Part shown: one piece after another, positions 47,201 through 58,238 of the stretch | Layout: every line of letters begins with the position of its first letter | Position numbering within the stretch: position 1 is the first letter of the stretch | Made by a program: the position numbers and the translations under genes | Notes under the pieces: generated by a model | Told to the model about the DNA's origin: nothing | Seen by the model: only the letters and a program-made list of their open reading frames with translations | Databases searched by the model: none | NCBI GenBank assembly: GCA_018873245.2 | Contig: JAEMBT020000006.1 | Location: 4,703,855 to 4,767,854 of the forward strand | DNA length: 64,000 bases | Direction of reading: 5' to 3' | From: Archegozetes longisetosus | Lineage: Eukaryota; Arthropoda; Arachnida; Sarcoptiformes; Trhypochthoniidae

Positions 47201-47746
47201 AACATGAATTTCAAATGAACAACTGCAAAGTTCCAACATAAAGGTGAAGAAAAACTATGAGTAGATTCTGAAAAAATAAATCGATTGGATATTTTAATAC
47301 AATCAGTCTTTTCTTTCAGTTGTTTGTATGTTGAAATACTATCTTTCTTTCTACATATTTGTCATTTTGGACAATACACTTAAATGAATGCTACGAGTAA
47401 AACTATTGAATCTTGTTTACATTTGGCTCCATGTCATTTCAATGGCTTTACACGCCCAACGTTCAAGCTCTTCAAAATTATTCCTATTTCCTCTCATTTC
47501 TTTGAGTTCTTCAGAAAAAGCTCTTAATAACACATGAATTAAAATTATTACATTTTGCTTAAAAAATCATTATTGATCATAATAAGGCTCGTAGTAACTA
47601 TTAATGATAGACATTATTTAGATATACTTCAGGATATTATAATTTATAGGTACTTTGAGCTGATACAAAATAAAATACAATAATCTTTGAAGATTAATTA
47701 CAAAATTTAATGTTAATTTCTGATTATATATTGTTAGTCGTGTCAT
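44286..47746. repeat. segmental duplication containing IR relic, copy 2
   Basis: The longer partner of 18634-20538. It retains the 1.56 kb lost from copy 1 and therefore the whole 3' part of the IR gene. Confidence 0.85.
45021..47545 (-). pseudogene. ionotropic receptor (IR), five exons, two frameshifts
   Basis: An iGluR-like chemoreceptor channel. Exons on the minus strand: about 47545-47421 (LKEMRGNRNNFEELERW), 47238ish-47123 (LDLKGEILRVATNR; acceptor TTTGCAG joins it in frame), 47013-46817 (GGFEAKLLQTLSKHFNFTYE), 46734-46219 (ADIGLAALSVT, first helix, WAIISASLRQQL pore, third helix to VPS) and 45625-45021 (S2 lobe, GGFLDHW, last helix STFYMFSIGCLSSLLILLIEI). All introns are GT-AG with matching phase. 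A missing base near 46843 (copy 1 has TCCGGA) and another near 45322 break the frame. The Arg/Thr/Asp glutamate-binding set is not evident, as in most IRs. First exon start uncertain. Confidence 0.8.
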
Positions 47747-47749
47747 GCC

Positions 47750-47955
47750 GTTGTCAATTGTGTTGTCGGGGATTAATAGTTAGAATTTTTTATTTTTTTC
47801 AATTTTTTATCAGAAAAATATGAAAAAAGATGCAAAACGACATAACTTTGATACTAGAATTTACACATACAAAAAGATTGAGACCTTAGAATCCATTGGT
47901 GATGTTTTATGTTTGGTCTCTGAGAGCCGATTCTCCGTAAGAATAACAAAAATTT
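47750..47955. repeat. dispersed repeat, inverted partner at 59775-59985
   Basis: About 200 bp including GGTCTCTGAGAGCCGA, with a reverse-oriented copy 12 kb away sharing the same order of words (GATTAATAG, CAATTTTTTAT, GAGACCTTA). No ends or target duplication identified. Confidence 0.7.
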
Positions 47956-48453
47956 AGTCTATGTCAGGTCTTACCAAACCACGGCCCGAGAAGACTTTCA
48001 AGAAATATAAGAATCAGCTCTCAAAAGTATTCCTAGAAAGGGCTTTGTGTTCTATATGATCTGTATTGACTGTACGACTATATCTAAAATTCTTGAAGCT
48101 AGCTTTTTACTAAAATAGAAGGACTGTTATTTTTCAATTAGCCCAATATTCTTTTACCACTTAGTATACCAAAGTTTTCCTTTTGTATTCAATGAGAATC
48201 AAATAAATAATTTTTCATTGCATTCTGTGTTAATGACAATGCTTATGATATAAAGACATTTAATGGAAGTGTGTAATCAAATACTTAGAGAATAATAGCT
48301 GTCTTAAGACTTCAATGAACAATTTTCATAGCTTTCCTTAAGGAAGAATCGATTTTATAATTAAGTACTTATTCATTTACTTTACATTTCAATTCGTAGT
48401 AATTTTCGATTAAAGAAGTATTCCTATTGAAAATTTAACTATTAATTATATTT

Positions 48454-48652
48454 ACTGAGTCATCTTTTCAGTGTACGCCAATCGAGCCAAATATTGACGC
48501 CCAATTCAGAACCAACTTATTCGACACAGGCCAACATATATACTGAATAATCTGAAGACAGTAAGATTTTGAAAAGTTTTCCTTTAAAAAAGTGTGCTTT
48601 GTTTCGAAAATTAAGTCACGAACTTTAAGATACGCAAAAATAATGACTCAGT
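48454..48652. mobile_element. MITE, 199 bp, 10-bp target duplication
   Basis: Ends ACTGAGTCAT and ATGACTCAGT, flanked by AATTATATTT at 48444-48453 and 48653-48662. The paralogous spacers at about 8525 and 24985 run through this site without an insert. A duplication of 9-11 bp suggests a MULE-mobilised element. Confidence 0.88.
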
Positions 48653-49529
48653 AATTATATTTCATCCAAATAAAATATATTTCATAATTTTCATTAGCCT
48701 AGTATTCAAAGATAGATAAGTTTTAGATTTCTTTATGAAAAGCTGTCACAGAAGTTTCGTGACGTAACTTTTATGCCTGTAATTCTCTAAGAAATTAATT
48801 AGAAAAAGTCAACGTATGAAAATATTGATTCTCATTTAACATCTAACTGAAAACACAATACATGAATTTATATGTAATTACTTATAACTCATTTCATTCG
48901 GACCTTTACATTGATTACAATTTTATTTTAGGAGATATTCGAGCCAACTATAATTAAGAAATAATTAGTATTTGGCTTTTGTCAAATGGAAAATGAGAGT
49001 TTTTTAAAAATATGCTTATATCCTGATAATTTCTTACATTTAATTCATATGAGTACCTTTTCGAATATTATTCAATTTTGTGTGCCTTTGAGCTTATTTA
49101 GAATTAAACTGATTAAAGCTCTTTCTAAAACAACACGACTGCTCTTTATAGCCTTCAAGCTTCGAGTACTTCCCAGCTTTTTATTAAAATCATAGCTTAA
49201 GACCTTAATTATCTAATTGTTAAATGTTCTCAAAGGTTAGTTTAATTTATCCTCTTCGGAAATTTTATTTATTTGTATCCTTTTTTTGAATATCTATTAA
49301 ATGATGAACACTTATTTTTGTTTTTTACACAGCAAGAATAAAAATATGAAAATAATAATTCAATGCTTGGCAGTTTTTAATTTTTCTAATGAATCATCTG
49401 TATTGGAGAAGTTTTAAAGGCTAATATCTATTACATGCGAAAGATTTTATTGGTTTGACAAAAAAATCTCTCAAGATTCCAACAATAAAGAACTTGTGAA
49501 TTGTGAAATTTGTCTTAATTTGTGACATG

Positions 49530-49735
49530 AGTTGAATGCGCATTACAGAAAAAGTAATGATAGAGTTTATAAATGATACAATTAAAGTAGAGTTAATAGT
49601 AATTAAACCAAAATATTTCTATCTATTATGACAATGATTAGAAGCTTCAATCAAACAATGAATCATTTCGAGTTTCAAATTTTGATCGATTGATAGTCTG
49701 GGCGAAAAACATTTATTAAGATTCAAAGTAAGGGC
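49530..49735 (-). pseudogene. GR C-terminal fragment, block D copy
   Basis: The same tail as at 9420-9640 and 26470 (LSIDQ, MIQ, last helix), with stops. A 29-bp stretch (about 49737-49765) not found in the other copies lies just beyond it. Confidence 0.65.
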
Positions 49736-49784
49736 TGTGCAATATATTAGGTGTTTTTTTGCACTAATATCGTGCATAGCACTT

Positions 49785-50390
49785 TACGAATTAGTGTGGC
49801 CATAAGTAAAAACTTAATTCCTGGAGTTTACAATCTTAAGGAAAGATACGCTTCTGAAGACTGAGGTCAGAGCATGATTCCTGAAGGTCTGATCGTTCTA
49901 CTACAAACAAACAAAAACTCTCATCATACGGCTTTCTGGCACTGGTAAGCCTCTACCTAGTAATTTTTCAGTTATCGCGAAAGCTTTATGCAACCTTCAA
50001 TATTGGCATCGAATCCAATATATTTGGGACCATTTCTGTTATCAATATATATTTCAAAATCAACTTATTCTTAATCGAAGACGCCAAAGAAGACAAGAAA
50101 GCCATAGTTGGAATTTGATTCATTCTTAAAATAATTTTTATCAACTTTAGTAATACTAAATTTTGACATAAACGGATATGCTACTGATTTTCCGCTTAAA
50201 GTCTATTAATTATTGACTTAAATTAATAACCAAAATAATAAAACGTCGAATAAACAAGGCGTAATAACTAATGTAACAAATGACATGCAAAATTTTCTGT
50301 AAAATTTATGTATTTTTAATCAAAATATGATAAAAGAAACGAAAACGAGTTTTGTAATAATTGAAGTGTTTGCGATCGTTTATAACAGTT
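49785..50390. repeat. conserved 0.6-kb segment, copy 3 of 3
   Basis: Matches 9640-10235 and 30340-30925. Confidence 0.7.
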
Positions 50391-50640
50391 GGTTAGCACA
50401 TTCTTCTGTTGCAAGTTTATCACAAACAATACAATTAAATAGTTCAAGCAGATTTCAACTCAAATCCATAAGTATTCGAGTAAACGAACATATTTCGAGT
50501 ATTTTTATCTCATTAAGTAGATCTAATTGTCAGCTAAATCCAGTTTTTGTCAGTTCACTGAAATCTCTTTTCAGATTAAATATTAACCAATAGACCGAAA
50601 TTGAAAAGCAAATAATTAGTTTAATAAAAATCTAGCTAGC
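50391..50640. other. open frame without family, plus strand
   Basis: The plus-strand frame 50327-50593 stays open for 88 codons but begins inside the duplicated segment and shows only Ser/Leu-rich sequence. I would not call it a gene. Confidence 0.25.
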
Positions 50641-50672
50641 ACGACATTACAGCACAAACAAACACTGCGTTC

Positions 50673-50711
50673 GACACTACCGCGCAAACGACAACACCGC
50701 GCGGTAGTGTC
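50673..50711. repeat. GC-rich perfect hairpin
   Basis: GACACTACCGCGC at 50673-50685 and its exact inverse at 50699-50711, with a 13-base loop. The surrounding 50640-50720 also repeats ACACTRCG-like words (ACAACACCGCG). It stands out sharply from the AT-rich flanks. Confidence 0.85.
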
Positions 50712-50719
50712 ATGTAATC

Positions 50720-51257
50720 AAAAATCTAGGAGTTCCAAATCAACTTTATGGGTTATAACGAGTATTTTTTGCTTTACAGTCGAATTTTAAGTAGAAATAA
50801 AAATTGTTCTGTGACCAAAAAACACGTATTTTTGGAGGTTCACAAATTTATTAGTACTCAAATTGATTTATTTGAATCAATAAACAATCAAAATAGCAGT
50901 CAGTTTTTGTCAGAAAAGTACTTAATGCTTTTGTCATCTCTGACGATAACGTTTATTAATTGAAATAAATTTCAAGTTAAATTAAACACATATTTTCGGA
51001 AGAACAATCAGATTAAATTTATGTTTAACCTCAAGTCGAACGGTCAGACTATTGGCTATAGATTGCAAACTTTTTAAAGTTCAATTGAATGAATCATATC
51101 GTAAACAAATTACTCGATCGAATTTCAAACTTAAAGAATTAAATTCTTATGAGAAATAAATAATTTGAATGTGCATTTACAACATTTCGCCAAATCAATC
51201 CTTACATAATAAAAAAATTTTACTCAAAATAAACATTTTTTGTAACTTTATTTCTTA
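50720..51257. other. intergenic, nothing recognised
   Basis: Holds the plus-strand frame 50748-50963, which has no recognisable content. Confidence 0.3.
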
Positions 51258-52355
51258 TTATTTTATAGGTTTAAGTTGAATACACATAACAGAAAAAGTG
51301 ACGACTGTGTTAACAAATGCAAGAATTAGTCGAAGATCAATTACAAAAAGATCAAGTGATTTCGGTTTATTATTACAACGATTTGAAACTTCGAGTAAGT
51401 ATTCAATTATCTTAATCTTTAGATTTTTATTGACGGAATCTTCAAAAGTAAAACTTGTGTTAAGAATAGAAGTGATTTTATTGATATTATAAATACTATT
51501 AAGTTGACCGACAGTAATAATAACTGTTATAACAATCAAATAGAATATAATGACATCAATTGAATAAGTGATAGATCTTAGAATATTCTCGGAATTATCT
51601 GAAAAACGATTTATACTAATAACAGACCGGATAAACATTTCTGTTAACCAAACAATTGGTATGAAACCAATTAATTCATTCAAACTTTTTTCAATTAAGT
51701 ACATTTCCATTTCATTTTTGCGAATGGTTTGAATCTTTTCGAGACTGTTAAAGAAACTTTTGTCTGAGAAAATTTTATAATGACTTCTCTTCATGCAGTA
51801 AAACACATAATTTGTTTGCATATAAATCGATATTTGAACCAAACCTGAGCCGAAAATGAAAATACTATTAAAGAATTCACTTATGCTGTTATAGATTATA
51901 GAAACAATATAAAGAGTGTAACTATTCTTCTCTTTCCATTGAGTGTAATAGTCGTATTGAATGTCTTCTTGAACCCATGATAGATAGAAACATGATATAA
52001 ATAACATGCAAAACAACCAAAGAAGTGATAGATATAGAGCCATATGCTTAAAATCCTTTTCTTGCTTTTGATCGTACAACCGATGAACTACTTTGATGAG
52101 CTTCCTATGTTTTCTCAAATAAATTAAATAAGAGAATAAAGAAAAACACATTTTAATAATCCATGAAATGCTCAAAAGGTCCAATCTTGAATAGATGAAG
52201 AAATAGTTTAGAATCGATCCAATAATTGCATATATTATATAAATTACGATTAGTATTGACATAAACTTTTGGACAAATTTTCTCTCAATATTGGATTCCA
52301 AACCATAAATTACGAAGATTTTATTCATTGAACAAAATATATTAGTTTGAGTCAT
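51258..52355 (-). CDS. gustatory receptor (GR-e), diverged subfamily
   Basis: 365 residues, one exon, start MTQTNIFCSMNKIFVIYGLESN in register with the other GRs. The layout of hydrophobic segments is the same as in GR-a to GR-d but identity is much lower: IYLRKHRKLIK replaces IYRQKH, and GFIPIVWLTEMFIRSVISIN replaces the GFIPVIWLSYLF segment. The tail SNRCNNKPKSLDLFVIDLRLIL with VTFSVMCIQLKP preserves the family end. Its region is not part of the recent block duplications. No lesions. It is the upstream neighbour of GR-f in the same orientation, and the two share the WLTEMFIR / NLTEMFIR variant, so they form a pair. Confidence 0.86.
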   Translation of the reverse strand: MTQTNIFCSMNKIFVIYGLESNIERKFVQKFMSILIVIYIIYAIIGSILNYFFIYSRLDLLSISWIIKMCFSLFSYLIYLRKHRKLIKVVHRLYDQKQEKDFKHMALYLSLLWLFCMLFISCFYLSWVQEDIQYDYYTQWKEKNSYTLYIVSIIYNSISEFFNSIFIFGSGLVQISIYMQTNYVFYCMKRSHYKIFSDKSFFNSLEKIQTIRKNEMEMYLIEKSLNELIGFIPIVWLTEMFIRSVISINRFSDNSENILRSITYSIDVIIFYLIVITVIITVGQLNSIYNINKITSILNTSFTFEDSVNKNLKIKIIEYLLEVSNRCNNKPKSLDLFVIDLRLILAFVNTVVTFSVMCIQLKPIK

Positions 52356-52599
52356 TTTTAAAGTAATTTTTGTACTAGAATCTTATTCTCAATTTATATA
52401 TTCCTATATTATATTTAATAAAGAAAGCTCTGTGAATGTGAAATAGCGATAAATTTATTTCGAAAGTTAGCACAATATTCTGTAGTTGAAGTAAAATCAA
52501 TATATAATTAACTAATTCATTATTTATAGAGAATAGAATTATTGTGTTTTTGACACTTACATAGCTCTTAGATTTATGTTTACGAGAATGGCAATTTCT

Positions 52600-52790
52600 A
52601 ATTTATATTTAATGAAAATGACAATCGCTTATTCTATGTAAATAGCAATGTTTGTGAGGATATAAATATGAAATGCCATTTATTCAATGAAAAAGTATGC
52701 TAAAATACTAACTTTCAAAATAAACTTACGCAATGAAAAAAATAATTGATTTTTATGAAAATTATTAGTGAAATTATAAATATTTGTATC
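52600..52790. repeat. direct repeat upstream of GR-e, copy 1
   Basis: Contains CAAATAAACTTACGCAAT-like and TTATTAGTGAAATTATAAAT words repeated at 53182-53370, about 580 bp away in the same orientation. Confidence 0.75.
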
Positions 52791-53181
52791 TGGAGTCAGT
52801 TTTTGAACTTTTTACCTTACTCAAAGAAGGACTCTGATATAAAATTGGCCTCAGTCTCATAGATATGTATAAACCAAATTTCTACAGAATAATTAAATCG
52901 ATCTAATTATTGAAACTTAAACTATTATTACATTTAATTGAATTTGATCAAAATTAAAAATAGTTTGTATATTAATTTTGATGTCAAAGCCTATAGTGTG
53001 TCTTTTGAATTTTCAGAGTTTAAACATTCAGATATTCATTGCAAGATAATGATTAATTTTTTAACAGAAACCTTATGTTTGCATGAGAATAAAACATTAA
53101 TCTTAAAAAGATTTTCAACTTTCATCTACATAAAAGATTTAAAATATTACTGATAATTCATGATAATATCAATTTTCTGAA

Positions 53182-53370
53182 TTATATTTAATGAAAGTGA
53201 CAGTTGATCGTTCTATGTAAATAATAACATTTGTGATCATACAAATATGAAATGTCATTTATTTAATTAAAAGTATGCAAAAGATTAACTTTCAAAACAA
53301 ACTTACGCAATCAAAAAATAATTGATTTTGATGAGAATTATTAGTGAAATTATAAATATTTGTAAGTGAA
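53182..53370. repeat. direct repeat upstream of GR-e, copy 2
   Basis: Partner of 52600-52790. Similarity covers nearly the whole length with scattered substitutions, so the duplication is old or fast-evolving. Confidence 0.75.
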
Positions 53371-53827
53371 TTGTCACGAGTCAGTTCTTGAACTTATTTT
53401 ATCTTAATCGAATTTAAGAACTATAAACGTAATTATAACAATAAAAATAAAAAATGGCTAATTTAGTTGAATTTTCTTTAGCTTAAACTCAAGTTGAAAT
53501 TTACGATATTATTTTAATGAGAAGTAGCTTCTAGCACGAACATTAACTCAACTACTTTACATTTAATTATTTGAGAATTTTTAATCAGACTATTAGAAAA
53601 TTACTGAAAGGCTGAAATTATTAGAAATTTATGACAAATAAAAATATTTCTCCATTAATACTTGAAGCAAACCATTATTTTTTCAAATCTGAAAAAGGGA
53701 GAATTCAAAATTGAGTAGACTTATTAGATTATATTATTGCTAAAACGTCCTTTTAGTGATACACAATAATTGAATGGAAATTACCCTAGAATACAATTAC
53801 TTCTACAATACTTTTGGAATGAAAAAA

Positions 53828-54922
53828 TTATTTTTGATTTGGTTTTATCTGAACACACATCACGGAAAAAGTTATGACAGAATTAATGAACAACAGAATT
53901 AGGTTTGGATTTATAGTAAACAAACCGCAAGCTTTTAGACTATGAGAAAAGCGATTCGATACTTCATGTAAATAACGAATCACTTCGAATTGAAATCTTT
54001 GATTATTCGATTGGCTAGAATCGAAGCTTTTGCTCACAATCCAAGTCATAGTATTTATATCATAAGCACTATTTATTCTACTGATCATTATGAAAACTGT
54101 GGTAATAATTAAGTAAAGAATCAGTACATCAATACAATAAGCACTCAATGTTAGGACGTTCTCTGGATCGGTTGTTATTTGTGTTATATTAATGCACGTT
54201 CTGATAAACATTTCTGTCAAATTAAAAATAGGTATAAAACCAATCAGATCATTCAATGATATGCCAATCATTTGTAATTCTATTTCATCAGTTCTTAGTC
54301 GTTGAAGTTTCTGCAATCCATTTGTAAAACTACTCGATAGGAAGCTATTATAATGATCTTTTTTGATGCAATAAAATATGTAATAAGTTTGCAAATAAAG
54401 CAATATTTGAATCAAACCCGAACCAAACACATAAATTGATGCAGCGCTTGCATCAATTGTGTTGATAATAATCGCAAGTATCTTATTAAGAGAACTTTTC
54501 TTATTTACAAATAATATATTTGTTTCGAAGGTTCCGATGGTAAATGAATTATAGAGACAGAAGAGAAACAGAGTGCAAATAAACCAAACTATTGATAAAA
54601 CTAATGAAAAGTTTTTGATAGACTTTTCTTGCTTTTTATTTGACAAACGAATCATAAGTTTAAATAACTTTTTTTGTCTTTTGTTTAATAAAACATAACT
54701 AATTGTTGTAATTATAGTTTTGAGAATCCACGAAATCCTCCATAAGTTAAATGGTCCATTAACTACATTAGAAACTGATTCAGTAAGATCAAAAATAATT
54801 AGAGTTATTGTGACTATAGACGCCAAAGTTTTGACACGTATTTTCTGACAACTTGATTCCAAGCCATAGAATAATAAAATACCTTTCATGTAGAAATAGT
54901 TATTTTGTTCATTCATTCTCAA
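53828..54922 (-). CDS. gustatory receptor (GR-f), diverged subfamily
   Basis: 364 residues without introns or stops. The frame begins MRMNEQNNYFYMKGILLFYGLESS; the first or the second Met (54922 or 54916) may be used. It shows the seven-helix pattern with IYVFGSGLIQILLYLQTYYIFYC in the middle, GFIPIFNLTEMFIRTCINITQ and a tail SNRFSHSLKACGLFTINPNL with ITFSVMCVQIKP. The signature SNRCNNRPK is altered to SNRFSHSLK, the largest change in the set. It is closest to GR-e. Presumed functional; ligand unknown. Confidence 0.86.
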   Translation of the reverse strand: MRMNEQNNYFYMKGILLFYGLESSCQKIRVKTLASIVTITLIIFDLTESVSNVVNGPFNLWRISWILKTIITTISYVLLNKRQKKLFKLMIRLSNKKQEKSIKNFSLVLSIVWFICTLFLFCLYNSFTIGTFETNILFVNKKSSLNKILAIIINTIDASAASIYVFGSGLIQILLYLQTYYIFYCIKKDHYNSFLSSSFTNGLQKLQRLRTDEIELQMIGISLNDLIGFIPIFNLTEMFIRTCINITQITTDPENVLTLSAYCIDVLILYLIITTVFIMISRINSAYDINTMTWIVSKSFDSSQSNNQRFQFEVIRYLHEVSNRFSHSLKACGLFTINPNLILLFINSVITFSVMCVQIKPNQK

Positions 54923-56250
54923 AAATAAGTAATTAGTAAATTTTTAAAATTTAATTATAGTTTATAAATTAGAAATCAGGGTAAAATATATCAAAGTTAC
55001 TAATTTTGAATTTTTTCGTTGAGTTAAACTTTCAATCAGGAACTAAAAATTAATTTCACTATTTTACATATTGCTAACTTATATCTATACCTAATGACTT
55101 TTTTCTGCTTATAGTTAATAGAAGCCTGTCACATTCAGTACTTGTCAATACCATTAACATTAATAGGATTTTGTTGATTGAATGCTTTTATGATTTCGCA
55201 AACCAGATACTCTATACGTACATTTTTTAATGTTTATGAACACAAAGTATTGCATAAAAGCGCTCACCTTTGTTTCAAACAACACTGTTGCTAAGGCTGG
55301 TCTATGGCCTAGCTTTCGGTTAAATCTTTCTCATTAGCTAAAAATTAAATTCAAGTCAGAGAATTGGTAAGAACAATTAAGTTTCAATTTATGTCATAGA
55401 TTCAGAGTAGATAATTCATTAGATCATAAAACATAAAGCTTTTTAACATAAATGCGATTTCTATCTTATAAACTGCGAATCCAAGTTACAAATGAGATTT
55501 TGCGAACATTTATTCACAATTCTAAGTCTAAAGCTGCCGGTTATCTTCAGTTAAAACAGGAGAGAAATTGCTCAAGGAGTTTGTATAATTTTCGCATAAG
55601 AAATGATCGAAAGCAAGAGATTTTTCACAAGGCTAGAAGATCGAGTTCAGACCTTTATCAATATAAGTCTTAGAAAATTAACTGCAAATGGTATATTTTT
55701 AATTTTAAAAGCACTGTTATCAGAAAATCTGTGTTCATTTATGTTTTATAATACTTTCCAAAGTATTACTGGATGAAAAATTTGGTAAAGTACCAGAAAA
55801 CCGATCATGTTTGATTATATTTAGGCTTTCATGTCAAACCGGAACAAATTTTCTTCTGTTTAATCACAGTTTGAGAGACAAGACAATTTTTCGATTCAAT
55901 CAAAATTGTCCTATTAAGTCTGGGAGGTCTGGCACTCGTAGTCATTTCAACTAAATCTTTAATTTCGTAATAAATTTTATACACTAAGCTATGCAGTACA
56001 TCATTTAAACCATAATAATTTCGCAAAAGTTCAATTTTATTGAAAGCAAATACACATTAGAATATAACAAAGTATGACATTAAAACATTCTTATAATTCA
56101 CGTTCCATCTTTATTACTATTGAGAAGCTCTCTATTCATCTATTAGACAGAGTACTATTAATACTAAATGTTTTTGATAGTAAAATTCATTTATGATAAC
56201 CATTTCCTGAGATAAGTTGGTAGTCTCTAAAATTTCGAGCACTTTTTGAA
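54923..56250. other. spacer between GR-f and the IR gene
   Basis: Short frames at 55452-55673 (plus; Lys/Arg/Ser-rich) and 55829-56026 (minus) are the only candidates, and neither has a recognisable domain. An undetected 5' exon of the downstream IR could lie here. Confidence 0.3.
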
Positions 56251-58238
56251 ATGGATTTAAATAGCATTTTATTGAAGCCGTGCCACGAATTTACTTACGG
56301 ACGAAAATACTACTTTGGAAGTAACGGATCAGATTTAGATTTTAGATTCGTTGGCCTTAACTGGAGACCTTATGTATTCTCTAATCTGACTAAGTTTGAA
56401 GATATAGTTATAAATGATGTCGGCCAGAGTTATTGCGGACCCCTCTTGAGTTTTTTGATTGAGTTTTCGAAAAGAATGAGAGCAAGCCTTACTAATGTTT
56501 GGTTCGATGTATTTGAAGTAAAGCGAAGGCCGTTCAAATTATTGAAAGATTATGTAAGTTTTCAAGTATTAATCAGATTTTTAGAATGATCAAATTTATA
56601 TTTGTACTAGAATTTAACAACGTTTTTATCATCGGTGATGCCCGAAAACCATTTGGACGATCCTTTAGAATATGCCCAGTTCTCTAAACAATTTGGTGAA
56701 ACACTCAAGTATTCTGTCGCGAGTTTCAATAAAAAACTTGATTTATCTGTTTTTGAAATTTTCACTGTATTCGATAAATATGTGAGTGAATGACAAAAGA
56801 TGCTATAATTAATTCGACTTAAGTTAGATCAAAGAGTATCCGATTTTTCGATTTCATTATAAATGTCCGAGTTTATACTGATCAAACCTAAAAGTGTTGC
56901 ACATGCTCGATACTAGGGCTCGTGATAAGGCTCGACAAAATTTCAGGCCCCTAACTCACTTTCGCCCTTATATTCGTATACACGAAAATTTACAATCAAT
57001 ATGCAAGACAATGGAATTTTCTCAAAATGACTTAATAGTTCTGAAGGAAGTAAGAAACTGAACTAAAATCAATTTATAAGACTACATCCTATAGAACTGA
57101 TAGATTACTGTTCAATTAGAATTTTTTCAGTTATGTGTGCTATTTAGAAAATATGAGTATTTCAGAATCAGCTCTCACCATCAGGGACTAGACACTCGCG
57201 CTCGCTATCGAGCTCGAGCAACTCGAGCTTTGTGCATCACTGATAATAAGTTTGCTTTGATTCGGGTATACTTGTAATGCAATTCATTCTATTTTAGATT
57301 TGGTTATGCATTCTTACACTATTGATAATAGTTTCCATCTTAATGAGCATATCCACGAAAAAGTTGAATTTCAATCTGTTTCTTCATATCTTTTATTCAA
57401 CGTTTTGGAAGTTTTCGTGTATTTTCTTGAATAAATCAAACAGTTTTGTGTACTCCAAAAAATATAGGAAGATGTTCACATTAGTATTGTTGTGGCTTTT
57501 GTCTGCAATGATTTTGATGAGTGCTTTCTCTGGAATGATGTATAACTTTCTGTTGAGAGTATCTGATTATCGAGTCATTGAGTCATTGAAAGACTTTGAG
57601 AATATAGATGACTTGACATTGATCGTACCTTCGAAAAGCAGCGATATTTATAAAATGATAATTTCTGGAGAATTCAAACCAAAGAAATGGGATTTATTTA
57701 AGAATAAGCTTGTGTTAACGGGAAATCTAGTTGAAACGATCAAAGAAAATGATTTGGCGTTAGCTGGAGAAAAAATTGGTCTCCAATATATTGCTAGAAC
57801 TTATCGATCAATATATCCCAACATTCATGTTTCAAATGGAGGATTTTTTCGATTTCCAGTCCAATTCGCTTTTAACAAAAACTTAAATCAAGAATTCATG
57901 CGGAATGTTAACCGAATGTAAGATTGGAAGCAAAATTATCTTCAGATATGATTATTGACTGTCTCATATAACCGCTAATTCATTTCACTTTTAGAATAAC
58001 TTGTTTTATTGAAAGTGGTATTTACGAGCACTCGATGGATTTAATTATAAAACATGTTGAATTAGTAACAAAAGTTCTCAAGTCGGGAACAAGTAATATC
58101 TCATTATATGCTTTTCGAGGACTGTTTCAAATCTGGCTCATCGGAATAATCATCAGTTCAATAGTTTTTCTCATAGAACAATGCTTACGCTTTGAAAAAA
58201 TTTGTATTCAAGTTAGGATCCCTCGTTGCATAAAATAA
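56251..58238 (+). CDS. ionotropic receptor (IR), four exons, intact
   Basis: Exons 56251-56553, 56611-56781, 57298-57917 and 57995-58238 join in frame (phases 0, 0, 2) through GT-AG introns of 57, 516 and 77 bp, giving about 445 residues. Exons 1-2 hold the ligand-binding lobe (GLNWRPYVFSN, GPLLSFLIEFSKRM). Exon 3 holds the first helix IWLCILTLLIIVSILMSI, the pore region, the third helix LVLLWLLSAMILMSAFSGMM (SYTANL of iGluRs replaced by AFSGMM) and the S2 lobe. Exon 4 has ESGIYEHSM and the last helix IWLIGIIISSIVFLIEQ. It forms a cation channel in sensory neurons if it behaves like other IRs. Canonical glutamate-binding residues are not seen. More 5' exons are possible since the N-terminus is short and lacks a clear signal peptide. 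Confidence 0.8.

Larger units (their letters stand above)
48137..50390. repeat. segmental duplication block D
   Basis: Matches the GR upstream spacer and GR tail of blocks A and B, then the 0.6-kb segment. It begins CCAATATTCTTTTACCACTTAG (compare 8227 and 24751). Up to about 49300 it is closer to block B, yet it carries the GR-tail deletion junction of block A. Confidence 0.8.
52356..53827. other. spacer between GR-e and GR-f with a direct repeat
   Basis: No gene supported. Two direct copies of about 190 bp (see separate entries) occupy part of it. The plus-strand frame 52938-53153 lies between the copies and has no family signature. Confidence 0.45.
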
